64,000 nt of DNA from Davidsoniella eucalypti (Eukaryota > Ascomycota > Sordariomycetes > Microascales > Ceratocystidaceae): positions 1 to 64,000 of the forward strand of contig RMBW01000015.1 of assembly GCA_004009845.1 (NCBI GenBank), in the 5' to 3' direction. The notes under the pieces are model-generated. The model searched no databases and was not told the DNA's origin. It was given only the letters and a program-made list of their open reading frames with translations. A program made the translations under genes and the position numbers. Below, piece after piece: positions 12,805-23,323 of the stretch (position 1 is its first letter; every line of letters starts with the position of its first letter).

Positions 12805-14420
12805 TTGTTGCTTTGCTCTTTGCTCACCCTACTATAAACACTACACCACAACACACCCCCAATCCCCTTCTCTGTTGTTTTTGCTCTGCTGGCATATATG
12901 GCGGTGACGCCAACCCAGAAAACACCAATGGATGGGTGACAAAAGGCAAATACCAGGATGAGCATTAGCAGCATGATGACATGGGGAGCTAGGGCCTCTC
13001 AAGCTCTCTATTTCCTTCTCCTTGTCTTTCTATCTTCCCGCTATCCGTGTATCTAGTTATTCGTTCGAGAGATTCCCAGGGTATGCTATACATGTTTGCC
13101 ACTACCCATAACTAAGCGCTATATGCCATCCACATGATAGTCACTTTGGCTTGTAAAGCATGTGATTGGTGGATGATTACCATGAGATAGGAATTGTGAG
13201 CTTGGTTAGAATCAGGCAAGGATGGGAAATGAATATCAATGCCCAAGTAGTTTGTACATAGAGCCATGATATCTTCCTTCTACCTACTTTAGCAATATTC
13301 AAGCAAAGGACTAGTCATATATGATCCATGTCAGACAATTTTGTACAGCGTGTACTACAGCCGCATTCTTATGCCTGTCTTACTACATCACAGACTGCTT
13401 TCCAAGATACAAGTACATGTATAGCTTGTTGTCATTGTTCGAGTATATGGCATCATGGACCGCGTTCGAGACTGGACCTTTTGTTTGATATATGGAAATG
13501 GAGGGGGGGAAGCTCACCATAGCGAGCGATACATAGGTAGCCACGATCACAGTCATTCTAGAAGCGAAGGCACATGTTTATTAACGAACGAGCATCTTTA
13601 TACACGAAGCCTTTTGTCGATCCATCCATATGTCTCGTATATGTTCCTTTCTTTTCCATGCATGATTCTGTTTTGGGGCCATATGTATGCCTTCTCCAGC
13701 CTGGTGGTTTCTCTAGCCAAGTAATAGGGACACGGCTTGGGCAATCGCTTCCTCTTGCCCTTCACTTGTAGAGTCTCTCCTTCCTCCGACCTCAACCCCC
13801 CTCTTCTTTCTCCTCACTATCACGACCATGTTGTCCCCGTGTTGGGCTTCGTTACTGTGTGTGTTTGTTCTCAGCAGTGATGTGTTTTCTATCTCGGCAA
13901 ACGTGGCTAGTTGTCAATTCAGTCTTGACGACTTCCACGCAAGCCTTTTTTTTGTCGAACTTGGATCGAGGCGTTATTTTCCTTTTCTTTTTTTTATCCT
14001 TCCAAACTTGTAGCTATATAAATCTATTTAAGTGGGATTTATCTTTCCATGTTTAAGGATCTTATCTGGATTAAGGCAAATTCGACGTAGTAAGAAAGAT
14101 ACAGAAACGAAAGAGAACAACACAGACATGGCGACACCATACATGAAAGAAGTTTCCGGTGTTCCGCGCCGCCAATGAAGATGCTTATATGATTTCTATC
14201 CACGCCCCCTCCACTCCTACCCTCTCCTCATGTTACGTTCTCCTACGTACCCAGGCATCTCCGGAGCGAGATGTTTGCTGTCATTGCTGTATATTTGCAT
14301 TTTTCTTTTTCTCTTATTTCGGCCTGAAGAGACTTGTACGGGAAAAAAGAATAAAAGCATATCCCGGCTATAAATACACGTATTAAACCGATCAGAAAAC
14401 ATCAGGCCAAGGTAAATCAT
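12101..14420 (+). other. Pyrimidine-rich block on plus strand, possibly a transcribed non-coding leader
   Basis: Unlike its AT-rich flanks, this block has long C/T runs on the plus strand (12260-12880, 13780-13990), including (CT)15 at 12772-12801. In fungal genomes such composition typically marks transcribed leaders. A pyrimidine-rich context leads into an ATG at 13828 that opens a 61-codon frame with a hydrophobic start, but its downstream part is a T-run artefact and I do not call it a gene. No coding region follows on the plus strand before the Ran gene, so a long non-coding RNA or a gene lost downstream are both possible. Confidence 0.3.
12772..12801. repeat. (CT)15 microsatellite
   Basis: A perfect CT dinucleotide run directly follows a C-rich stretch (12748-12757). 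It lies in the pyrimidine-rich block and is likely polymorphic in length. Confidence 0.95.
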
Positions 14421-17376
14421 GCTATCACCTAGATAGGCTGTTTGCCTCGTACTTACTATATACTAACACATATACATATTGCCAACACAGAATATGTTTG
14501 ATCTGCTGGCACGCCGTTCTGTCATAATACATCCTAATATTGGATGTTTGTTGTGGTTATGTAGCTACCAGGCTGCTATTCTATCTACTCATATGAGGAC
14601 GGTACTAGCGATTAAGTTGTATAATTTATTGATTATCCTGACAATCAGTACAAGCTCCTCTCTACCCAATAATCCCTATTTCAATGTTTAACTAGAGAAT
14701 GTTTTGTTTTTCTTGTCATGTCCACCTGTTAATGAGATGGTGGAAGCTCATGTAAGCTAAATTCCCGTGATCCCACGTTTCAATGCTCTTAAGTTTGCGC
14801 CCTGGAACGGGTTAATTGGTTTTTTTTCCCACACTTCTAACCCTTGTATATTGTTCTATAGTTGTATCCCGAATAAACATGGTATGGGCTTGATGTATTG
14901 GCTGGGATATTTATTGCTGGTCAAGGAAGACACCAGGACTATAACGTCGTACACACTGGTCACCATAGTAGGTCTAACTACTCCTTCTTGACTCACTATA
15001 TCGACATATTAGGCGCTTTTCAAGCCTACGTGAATAATATTAGATCTTATATTGGGCCACGCTTTGAGGCCCAGTCTGTGTTGTCGTTGTAAGAATTCAA
15101 TGAGGGTCCCGATTATCAATCATATTGAGACAATGATCATTGTATTAGAAAAAGGCGGTATGAGATATTAGCAAGATGTAGTGCATGGGCTTGTCTATTG
15201 CAATGTTACTACAATGCCAACTTTTCTATATCCAGCCTAAAGGTTGCATTGAAGGCTACGTAAAGAAAATAAAAAAAGGTTATATGATGTCTCACAAGAT
15301 ATCAATCTTGAAACAATGTTATGTGGGAGCATGAAATATAGGGAATGGCAAGCAACTTGATGCAGCTAGTTATAATCTAACAGTATTTACTACTCCTATG
15401 TTCTCACCTTTCTTCATTGTCATACGGATGAGGTCTAGAGCATTGTTTGTCTGACAAGGGCTCTACAAAGCTATCTGGCCGGATTGGTGGCCTCCAGGGA
15501 ATTTGCCACATAAGCCTTGCGTTTATCAAGGAAAAACTGAACAAGGACAGCAACATAAGGCATTATTCCTTTTGTTAGTTCAATTCCATGGTCGTAACGG
15601 TCTAATAAAAAGACAAAAAACATGGCTTTGTTTCGGGCCAATATGGATTTAGTGCTACCGCAGGACTTAGAAGCTTTTCTCTACCTTATTTCTGTCGGAT
15701 CGCAGTGTAAGTGCGTTGACCCTATCCTAAGGCTACCTCGGCTTTTTATATGTGAAGATTGTGATATCACAGTAGTAGCGACCTTCATATGATGCATGGC
15801 TACTTGAACGATCTACACGTTGCACTCTGCTAACCAAACAGTCATATATGTATGTACGAGAAAAACTGCACTTAGTAGCACTCGATATATCATACATCAG
15901 GATATGCTTTTACAAGTAACTTTCGTACATGGCAAGCTCAACAACACAAGAGAAGGCAAATAAAAGAGCCTACATGATGCGTACGCTGCTTGTATGCAGG
16001 TACTGGCTAACAGAAATCTCGCCAAGAATCCCAATCAGGCTCAAGAAGAAAAGATCGGCTCAAGGCCATACAAATCTTCACAGCTTACATGTATTTTCAC
16101 GGCACTGAATGACTACATAAGCCGTTCTGGTCAGGCCGTTTTGGAGTCGCCTTGGCCTTGTTCGTGCCGAATCAAGTCTCGGTGAGTTGAGCTCCTCGAG
16201 TCAACCTGGGGCCTTTCCAGCGCTGACCACGGCAAGGGGAACAAAGAATTGACAAAAAACGAAACCTGACAGGCAGCTAATATACATATATACAAGTTGA
16301 CGCATGGATGACAATCCTGGATACAGTTGTAGACACAGGCGAGAAAAAGATGCCGGACCCAGCCCAATCATTATTGAGGTCAAAAGACAGAAGGGAAATA
16401 GACATTCACGGACGCTCCTGCTAAAACAGACGAGTCCACCAAATTGCCGTCGTTTACAAACTATATATGTCCTCAGTCCCTGCCTGGCGCCGCCAACAGG
16501 CGACTACCTCTCTGCCTCAGCCCTGGAGTTTCACAAAGCCAGTATGAGGTCATCGTAGTAAGGTGAGCCAGGGTGGATTTATTCCTTTGCTAAAGCTTTT
16601 CGCTCGTACTACGATCATCGCTACCCAAGCAAACCCGTCTTCAAGCCCGATCGTCACGCGGGCTTTCACTTGGACTGCGATCTACAGCCTTGACATATTC
16701 ATGGCCTGAGGTAAGACATCATCCTCCATCCGCTACAACCCATTCCACAGCTACACCAAGGCAGATACGGCCTCAAAATGCTGCATGTGCCTTGGGTTGA
16801 TTAAACCAAATCTACAATGCACAAACTATCACAGCCTCTCGCTTTGCACAACAGCCAGTGCTTGCATATTAATAGTAAATTTCATCTCTTCGCCTAGAAG
16901 TCGTGGATCCATGCCAACTGTTTTTCCTAATGTCAATCATCATAATGATATATCATTCACCTTCACAGCTGATTTGTAGTATTATGGCAGGCATGGTTGG
17001 GATTGGTTTTTTGTATAGCATGTCATCGCTGGTAGCAGTTCCCCTGTCAATAGAATTAAATCAACCAATAGAAAAAAAAAAAAGAAGCCTTCCTTTTTTG
17101 CGTGCTCATCATTGGAAATGCTTTGTACTCATTCCCTCTTTATTTCGTTAAAAAAGAAACTGGTAAGATAATCAAGAAACAAATATATCTCGGGGTTGCG
17201 CTCGTAAAGTTTTCGTCTTGGGGAGCATCTCCGGGAAGAGTCGCCAGATTCACCGATATTACAAGGGGGGCCATCTAGTTTGCACACTTCCTTTTCCGTT
17301 CGGTACATTTCTGGATTCTCGTCACCAGACTAATCTTCAAGCACGAGACCAAGAATCCACATCATCAAAGTTCCGT
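14421..17376. other. AT-rich intergenic region between the pyrimidine block and Ran; no supported gene
   Basis: No recognised protein or RNA gene. About the last 200 bases (17170-17376) should be the 3' untranslated region of the Ran mRNA, which is read leftwards. One short open stretch at 16562-16693 on the plus strand looks more protein-like than its surroundings, but it has no ATG and no known homologue; it is discussed under findings. Confidence 0.45.
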
Positions 17377-18482
17377 CTACAGATCGTTGTCGGAGCCTTC
17401 ATCGGGCAGAGGCATGTTGGCGGCAGCCTCCATCTCCTGGACGTGCTTGGCCAGCTCAGCCTCGTCGACCTGGGCCTCGGGGGGGGCAAGAGCGGGGGCG
17501 GCGACGAAATCCTATTCAAATAGAATGTGACGTTAGCGAAACCGACCAAAGTGGAAACATGATAATTACAGAAAGAACAAGAGCATATGATGCTAATATT
17601 CGCGAGTGTTAACGTACCAGAGCGGGGTTGCCGACCAGCTTGCGAGCCAGCCACAGGAAGGGCTTCTCGAAGTTGTAGTTGGACTTGGCGGAGATGTCGT
17701 AGTATTGCAGGTTCTTCTTGCGGTGGAAGGTGATTGTCTTGGCCTTGACCTTGCGCTCCTTCACATCGACCTTGTTACCGCACAGAACAATGGGGATGTT
17801 CTCGCAGACACGGACCAGGTCACCTGTAATTCGCGTTAGCCATCGAGTATGATTCGAGTTGTATGGACTGATTGGGAGACGTACGGTGCCAGTTGGGAAC
17901 GTTCTTGTAGGTGATGCGGGAGGTAACATCGAACATGATGATACCGCACTGGCCATTGATGTAGTAACCGTCACGGAGACCACCGAACTTCTCCTGACCG
18001 GCGGTATCCCAGACATCGAAGGTGATGGGACCGTAATTCTATTAGGCATTAGTATCAGTAGCCCAATGATTAAAAAATGCGTTTCTTATCTCTCAGCCTC
18101 GTGCTCCACGGCACCATGAGCGCGCGGTACAAGCACGATTCGAGTTTCGGGGCAACTTACGGTAGAGAAGCCTAGAGGGTGAACCTCCACACCAAGAGTG
18201 GCCATGTACTTCTTCTCGAATTCACCAGTCAGATGGCGCTTGACGAAGGTGGTCTATTGATGTTTCACCATATTAGTTATCACAGCCCAGACTTTTTTTT
18301 TTTGCAAGGCACAGCCGTGCCCCGCAACAGCGCAAAGCGGCGGGCAAAATCGCCATGCAATGAAGCTTAGTTTATATCGAAAGCCAGTGATGCTTTCATA
18401 GGGGAAGATATTATCGGTTGCTTACCTTGCCGGTACCACCATCACCAACCAGCACCAGCTTGAAAGTAGGGTTCTCAGACAT
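17377..18482 (-). CDS. gsp1: Ran GTPase (Gsp1/Ran; 214 aa, 5 exons)
   Basis: Small Ras-superfamily GTPase that sets the direction of nuclear import and export and acts in spindle and nuclear-envelope assembly. Exons are 18426-18482, 18161-18253, 17885-18038, 17618-17823 and 17377-17511, all with GT-AG introns. The product begins MSENPTFKLVLVGDGGTGK, carrying the G1 P-loop GDGGTGKT split by intron 1. G2 lies in the effector loop (KYMATLGVEVHPL), G3 is WDTAGQEKFGG, G4 is GNKVD and G5 is YYDISAKSNYNFEKPF. The C-terminus has the acidic Ran-specific tail ending DEGSDNDL, so it is Ran rather than Rab or Rho. The length matches the family (about 214-216 residues). There is no C-terminal prenylation cysteine, as expected for Ran. 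The ATG is fixed by the family N-terminus. A leader intron lies upstream at 18531-18648. Confidence 0.98.
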
Positions 18483-18530
18483 GATGGGCGTCTATACGAA
18501 AGATATGATAAACAAGTGGGGAGGGGGGAC

Positions 18531-18648
18531 CTAATACAACACGCGAATGTTAGAGCTGGACTATTATGGTTCTGCCAGAGCTATCTGATAGCTTTGGAAA
18601 ATCGAGAAAAATGCCGGACAATAGAATTGACGATGATGGAAGGCTTAC
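18531..18648 (-). other. Probable 5'-UTR intron of the Ran gene
   Basis: In the Ran sense, AATAG|GTAAGC at 18648 is a good donor and TGTATTAG at 18531-18538 a good acceptor. They enclose 118 nt that end 48 nt before the ATG. It is inferred from splice-site sequence only. Confidence 0.55.
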
Positions 18649-18848
18649 CTATTGCGAACAAAAGGCTATGATGGATGGGGAAAGAAGGAGGGAAAAAGAA
18701 AAAAAAAAAGAAAAAAGAGGACTTGGACCAAAAGTCTAGAATGGGTGGTGTTTTGTATTGTCCAAAGATGGCGGGGGTTTTCTGACTTCACTACCAGAGC
18801 CCAAGCGAAAAAATTCCATCACCCAAGCCTGAAGGGGGGCTGTAGCGT

Positions 18849-18875
18849 CACGTGCATTCAGGCAGAAAAACGCGT
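18849..18875. promoter_or_regulatory. E-box CACGTG and MCB-like ACGCGT upstream of Ran
   Basis: CACGTG at 18849-18854 and ACGCGT at 18870-18875 lie 370-390 bases upstream of the Ran ATG and about 200 bases upstream of the leader-intron donor. CACGTG is the binding site of fungal bHLH factors (Cbf1/Pho4 class), and ACGCGT is the MluI cell-cycle box bound by MBF in yeasts. Both are short and can occur by chance; their spacing to a housekeeping gene makes them worth noting. Confidence 0.35.
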
Positions 18876-19659
18876 TTAGTCATCCGCTGCTCTAGAAAAA
18901 ATGCGGGTCCTTATGGATGCTACTGCTAAGCTCTATCCATCTATCTTCACCGCCAACAAATCGAAGCTTCCCTAGCAGGGATAAGACAGCTACTGAGACT
19001 TTATTGGATTGCGGGCAACTGTATCAAGAAGCTTCACAAATTGATATAAACTTCATTTTAAATAATACATACTATATCATACTATATATCGTTCCTTAGT
19101 TTGACAAGGTAATTATACAAACAAGCACGTTATATCACAGTTTTATCTCATCATCACAACCTAAAGTTCGGTTCAATCCAATATCGTAAATCTACTATTG
19201 TAGTGACCATAAAAGCAAACTATATCTATCCAACTTCTAGCTAATAATTAATCACTCTGGCTGTAGCTGTGTATATAATCACGTTAGCCTCAAAATGCTC
19301 TACGGTCAAAAACCCCATTTCACGTAGCTGGACTAATCTACAAGGCGGCAGGGCCTAAACAAAGGCAAGGACATCTTAGACCTGCATCATCCTACCCAAC
19401 CCAACTACGACTAAGCATGCAGTGAGTGGTTATAGAATGCCAGGGACCACCACAGCTATGCAGCTAGAATTCTCAAGAATTGCAACGAAGCGCAGACGAT
19501 TAGGCAAAACAGGGAAATGATAATATTTGGAAATAGAAGGGCAAAAAGAAGGCACCTCTACGTAGCAGGTACATCCTATTGTAACTTTATATAACGATGT
19601 TTACCATAATCCCACTGTCTATCACAAGCAGCTACGAGAAAATTCTATGAATTTTTATC
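18876..19659. other. Intergenic region between Ran promoter and Nas2 3' end; nothing seen
   Basis: AT-rich DNA with no coding potential. Its right part should contain the Nas2 3' untranslated region, since that gene is transcribed leftwards and stops at 19660. Confidence 0.5.
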
Positions 19660-20547
19660 TTAGCCAATGGGAACAATATGGCACCCAAGCTTGCCACGAC
19701 CTCCCCAATTTGAGCGTGGCTTGAGCGTAAGGCGAAGCTCTTGTCTGATGCCTGAAGCGTTGGCATTGGGTCGTGATACAAGAACGATGATGTCTTGCTA
19801 CAAATGCAGAAATAAAATAACATATGTTAGCCATGTATATCTTTATGCATTTAAATAGTGTTTTCAGGATAGATACTCACGTCAGAATTTCCCTGAACGC
19901 ATTGCGCTACTCTAGCAAGATTATCATGGTTTCTGCCATTGACATAGCCAAATTTTCTAATCTCATCGCCAGGCTTTAGGCCAGCTTCAGAAGCCGGACT
20001 ATTGTCGAGAACACTATTCACCTTAGCGAATGATGGAGCAAGATCTTCTGGTGCTTCGGCCTTGGAACCATTGTCAGCTAGTGTAGCTTCTGAAGATTCT
20101 TTGGCAAGGACTTCTGCAAAATGTTCTTCCAGGCGCTTTTCAATTGTCACAAGAAGTGCCTTGTAGTCATTCCGTAAGTAAATAATGCGAGATCTGACAG
20201 TTCGAACTATTTAGTGATATAATGGTTAGATCATTGTCGTCATGCTTTTTAGTCAGTTCATTCGGCATACTCTGAGCCACATCTATATCATCACGTGGGA
20301 ATCCATCTCTAGTTACCAGCCGCGTTTCCATGTTCACGCCATGCTGGAAGCATCAGTTAGCGCATGTCAATATGGCAGATGTATCGATGCATACCGAGTC
20401 CAGTACTTGGCTCAAAGCACGAAGTTCTGCCTCCATGTCATCTTTCTGCCTTTGGAGGACAGAAATAGAGCTACGAGCATCAATCCCGGTCGAATTCTGG
20501 AGGGTTGTAAGACCCGCGGGAATTGTAGGCGCATGAATATTTTCCAT
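19660..20547 (-). CDS. nas2: 26S proteasome assembly chaperone Nas2/PSMD9 (229 aa, 4 exons)
   Basis: Chaperone that escorts the Rpt4-Rpt5 ATPases during assembly of the proteasome regulatory-particle base. Exons are 20395-20547, 20271-20343, 19881-20206 and 19660-19797 (690 nt in frame; introns of 51, 64 and 83 nt). The N-terminus MENIHAPTIPAG leads into a helical region (LQRQKDDMEAELRALSQVL), then GVNMETRLVTRDGFPRDDID, VRSRIIYLRNDYKALL, a family-typical N-terminal domain. Residues about 130-215 form a PDZ domain: FAKVNSVLDNSPASEAGLKPGDEI, with its carboxylate loop region and core, here cited only as SPASEAGLKPGDEI, followed by IIVLVSRP and the family ending WGGRGKLGCHIVP. The ATG at 20547 is chosen because it gives the conserved MENIHAP start; an in-frame ATG lies six codons upstream. 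The gene is head-to-head with the splicing factor at 21256. Confidence 0.95.
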
Positions 20548-21255
20548 CTCAATGAGCAGTTCCACGGCTCTAATATCGTAGATATATCGAAAAATGACTT
20601 TGTCGTAGTGGTTGATAAGATAATAACAGGTTTATGTTTCGAAAGTCGTCGCTAGGCTGAGCTAAAAGCTATGCATGACAAAGCCACTGAATTGTTAGTA
20701 TCAGTCTATTGGCTAGATAGCCCACTTTCAACTTATAACTACATACATGCATACAGCTATACATCACTTACTATCTATAGTTACATATGTAAACTTGAGA
20801 CGATTTCTTATGTTTGGAACTTGATATACAAGCAAGACAGCAATTTTGATACTTAGGATTCTATTTAGTCCAATCAACATACAAGTCCCTTATTTACATA
20901 AGGGTTACACGTTTGAAAATTAACCCTCATATAGTCAATTAATAACAAAATATCTTTCCATGATTCTTACTATCAGCATAACTAGTATTCATCGGACTAA
21001 CTTACAAATCACAGATATAGTGTCTGCATTTGTAGGTGGTTTTTGAACAAGCTTGATGTGGCAAGCTATAGTGACTAACTAACCCTGGTTAGGGTAGAGG
21101 CTGTCATTTGACCATATCCAACTTGCTTGCTTCACGACGCGACTTTTTTTTTTTTTTTTTTTCAGAACATCAGCGACGTCACTAACCCAACCAACGAAAA
21201 AAAACCCGATGATATCCCTATTACATATAGAATCATTACTCTAAAAGCTACCACA
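20548..21255. promoter_or_regulatory. Shared divergent promoter region of Nas2 and the PWI splicing factor
   Basis: These 708 bases separate two start codons that point away from each other, so both promoters must lie here. A 19-T tract at 21144-21162 sits about 95 bases before the splicing-factor ATG; long dT tracts are typical nucleosome-excluding promoter elements in fungi. I looked for the yeast proteasome element GGTGGCAAA on both strands and did not see it. Confidence 0.5.
21144..21162. repeat. Poly-T tract (19 T)
   Basis: Homopolymer in the shared promoter, immediately upstream of the PWI gene. Confidence 0.9.
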
Positions 21256-22735
21256 ATGGCTACTGGAGTTGATGCGAGGCTCTTGAAGAGCACTAAATTT
21301 CCACCTGAGTTCAACAAGAAGGTTGACATCCAGAAAGTTAATATGCAGGTGCTGCAAAAGTAAGCTAATCCTCCAATTTTCGCACTGAAGAGTTTAAAAG
21401 TCAAGACTTACTAACGTATATCTTAGATGGATTGCAAGCAGAATATCCGAAATACTTGGCACAGAAGACGATGTTATTATCGAACTGTGCTATAATCTCC
21501 TCGAAGGCACCCGGTTTGCAAGTCAACCTTGATAAATTCCCCTCTATCCGAGAACCCAAAGCTAACCAGGCCACAGCCTGACATCAAAAGCTTACAAATC
21601 CAATTGACGGGTTTCTTAGACAAGGACACACCAGTGTTTTGTAAAGAGCTTTGGAATCTTTGCCTGAGTGCCCAAGATAGCCCACAAGGTGTTCCTAAAG
21701 AGCTCCTTGAGGCTAAAAAGCAAGAGTTAATTCAAGAAAAGGTTTGTCGCATAAAGTTTCTGCCATTCAATAAGAACCAATTGAATTAACAACCCAAACC
21801 CTACATAGATCGAAGCCCAACAAGCCGAAGAACAAGCACGACGCCGACGCGATGATATTGAACGCCGTGACCGCGATCGCCGAGACCAAGGCAGAGGTGG
21901 CCGTGGTGACTCCTACAGAGGAAGAGGCGGTGCTAGTGACCGTGGTCGCCGTGGTCGTCGTGGTGGCAATGCGTTTGGAGGACGAGGCGGCAATCGCTCA
22001 CGCTCTCCCCCTTCATGGCGTAGAAAGGACAGAGATGGAGGAGGCCGTACACGCGGCAATGGCGGTGATCACTATGCTCCCCCAACCCGTGGAAAGGATG
22101 TGCCCCGCATAGCCTCACGCTCTCGCAGTCGCTCAGCTTCCCATAGTGCGAGTCCAGCCCGGAGAAATACGAGCCGTTCTCGTAGTAGAGACAGGACTGT
22201 GCGGAAGAGATCGCGTTCCCCGGGCGTCGGTAGCTCCCACAAAGCCCGCGGCAATGAAACTAGAAGACGTCGATCGACATCGACATCTTCACGCTCTCGA
22301 TCTCGATCCTTTTCTAGAAGTGAATCGAGCGCCTCAACCCCACCATCAAAGCGCCGCCGTGCTGGTCGCAGTATATCTACTTCGGCATCACGATCTCCAC
22401 CGCGTCGTCGCCGCAACCGCTCAGTATCGTATTCGTCTCGCTCACGTTCACGAAGCTACAGTTCTCGTAGCGGTAGCCGGACACCTAGAAGAAGACAGGG
22501 AAGAACTTCCAGAAGTCCATCTTCAGCTTCAGATAGCCGGCGCAGCCGTAGCCGTAGCCGCAGTCGGAGTAGAACTCGTCGAGACCGGAGTCGTTCCAAC
22601 AGCCCTCGGAGATCGGGCGGTACTAAGCGTCAAAGACGCAATTCATCCTCATCAGTGTCTCGGTCCCGTTCTCGTTCCCGTTCACGGACTGCCTCAAGAT
22701 CACCCACCCGTTCTCCCAGAAAGTCTGCTGATTAA
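21256..22735 (+). CDS. PWI-domain SR splicing factor, SRRM1/SRm160-like (428 aa, 4 exons)
   Basis: Pre-mRNA splicing co-activator of the SRm160 family. The N-terminal PWI domain binds nucleic acid and the RS tail contacts spliceosomal SR proteins. Exons are 21256-21359, 21427-21517, 21577-21741 and 21809-22735. The PWI fold covers about residues 12-105: FPPEFNKKVDIQKVNMQVL, the K-W-I signature at the exon 1/2 junction, then LCYNLLEG and the helix GFLDKDTPVFCKELWNLC. A charged linker (QAEEQARRRRDD) leads to an RGG-rich segment (GRGGRGDS) and about 200 residues of RS repeats. Intron 2 begins GCAAGT, not GT: only the GC donor at 21518 keeps the frame and restores the conserved F-P-D-I-K junction, giving a rare GC-AG intron with branch site GCTAAC. 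The long overlapping frames at 22072-22751 on both strands are shadows of the biased RS codons. Confidence 0.95.
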
Positions 22736-23323
22736 AGTTACAGATCACTAGACCACTCATATGGCTGCATCCCGACAATTGTATAATACACAAGCCTTGC
22801 GACACGGTTTATTACAACCATACTCTGAGTGCACGATACTCAATCAAGCTGAGACCGTCTTTTTCATACCTTTTTGCTCTTTACCCAGTCTTGATCTAGA
22901 CTAACTCTTGAGATGCTTTTTATCTTAGCACATATTAGAATCCATTTTAACTTGATACTACAGAAGTAGAACCTCATCTAATTTACAGGTACCATGTCAT
23001 GTATTGTGCGCAAGCAGCTGGAGTATGGTATGGTACCCGCATAGTGGCATATGGTAGTTGCTAATACAGACCACCACAATACCTCAGTTTCCTAATTTAA
23101 ATTGACGTTCAATAGCAAATGTCCTTTTCACCATATCCGAATCTGTGGATATCGAAATGGCACATAAAGTAAAAAGCCCTAGCCCTGACTGTCCCTGCTA
23201 GTTTTGAAGTGAATGTTGAAGGCAATCGTACATAAAAGCACTGAAAACAAAACGTCCTAGGATAATGTAGACTAGATTCACCACAAGCTATTAAATCTTT
23301 AATCTCGCCTCTCCATTACTAAG
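22736..23323. other. Intergenic region between the PWI factor and MLH2; no gene seen
   Basis: It holds the 3' end of the PWI transcript and the promoter of the MutL gene, both plus-strand. No conserved element such as ACGCGT was seen. Confidence 0.5.

Noticed and set aside
12159..12968. Frames of 89-115 codons in the CT-rich block as proteins
   Set aside because: They read as runs of Ser, Leu, Phe and Pro created by the CT repeat, with no domain and no neighbouring exons.
20998..21100. Telomere-like words (TTAGGG, CCCTAA) near 21080 and 55030
   Set aside because: Only single or paired copies in mixed orientation; no tandem array.
22072..22751. Long open frames on both strands (up to 201 codons) overlapping the RS region of the PWI factor
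   Set aside because: They are by-products of repetitive arginine-serine codons. The frame continuous with the PWI domain explains the sequence.
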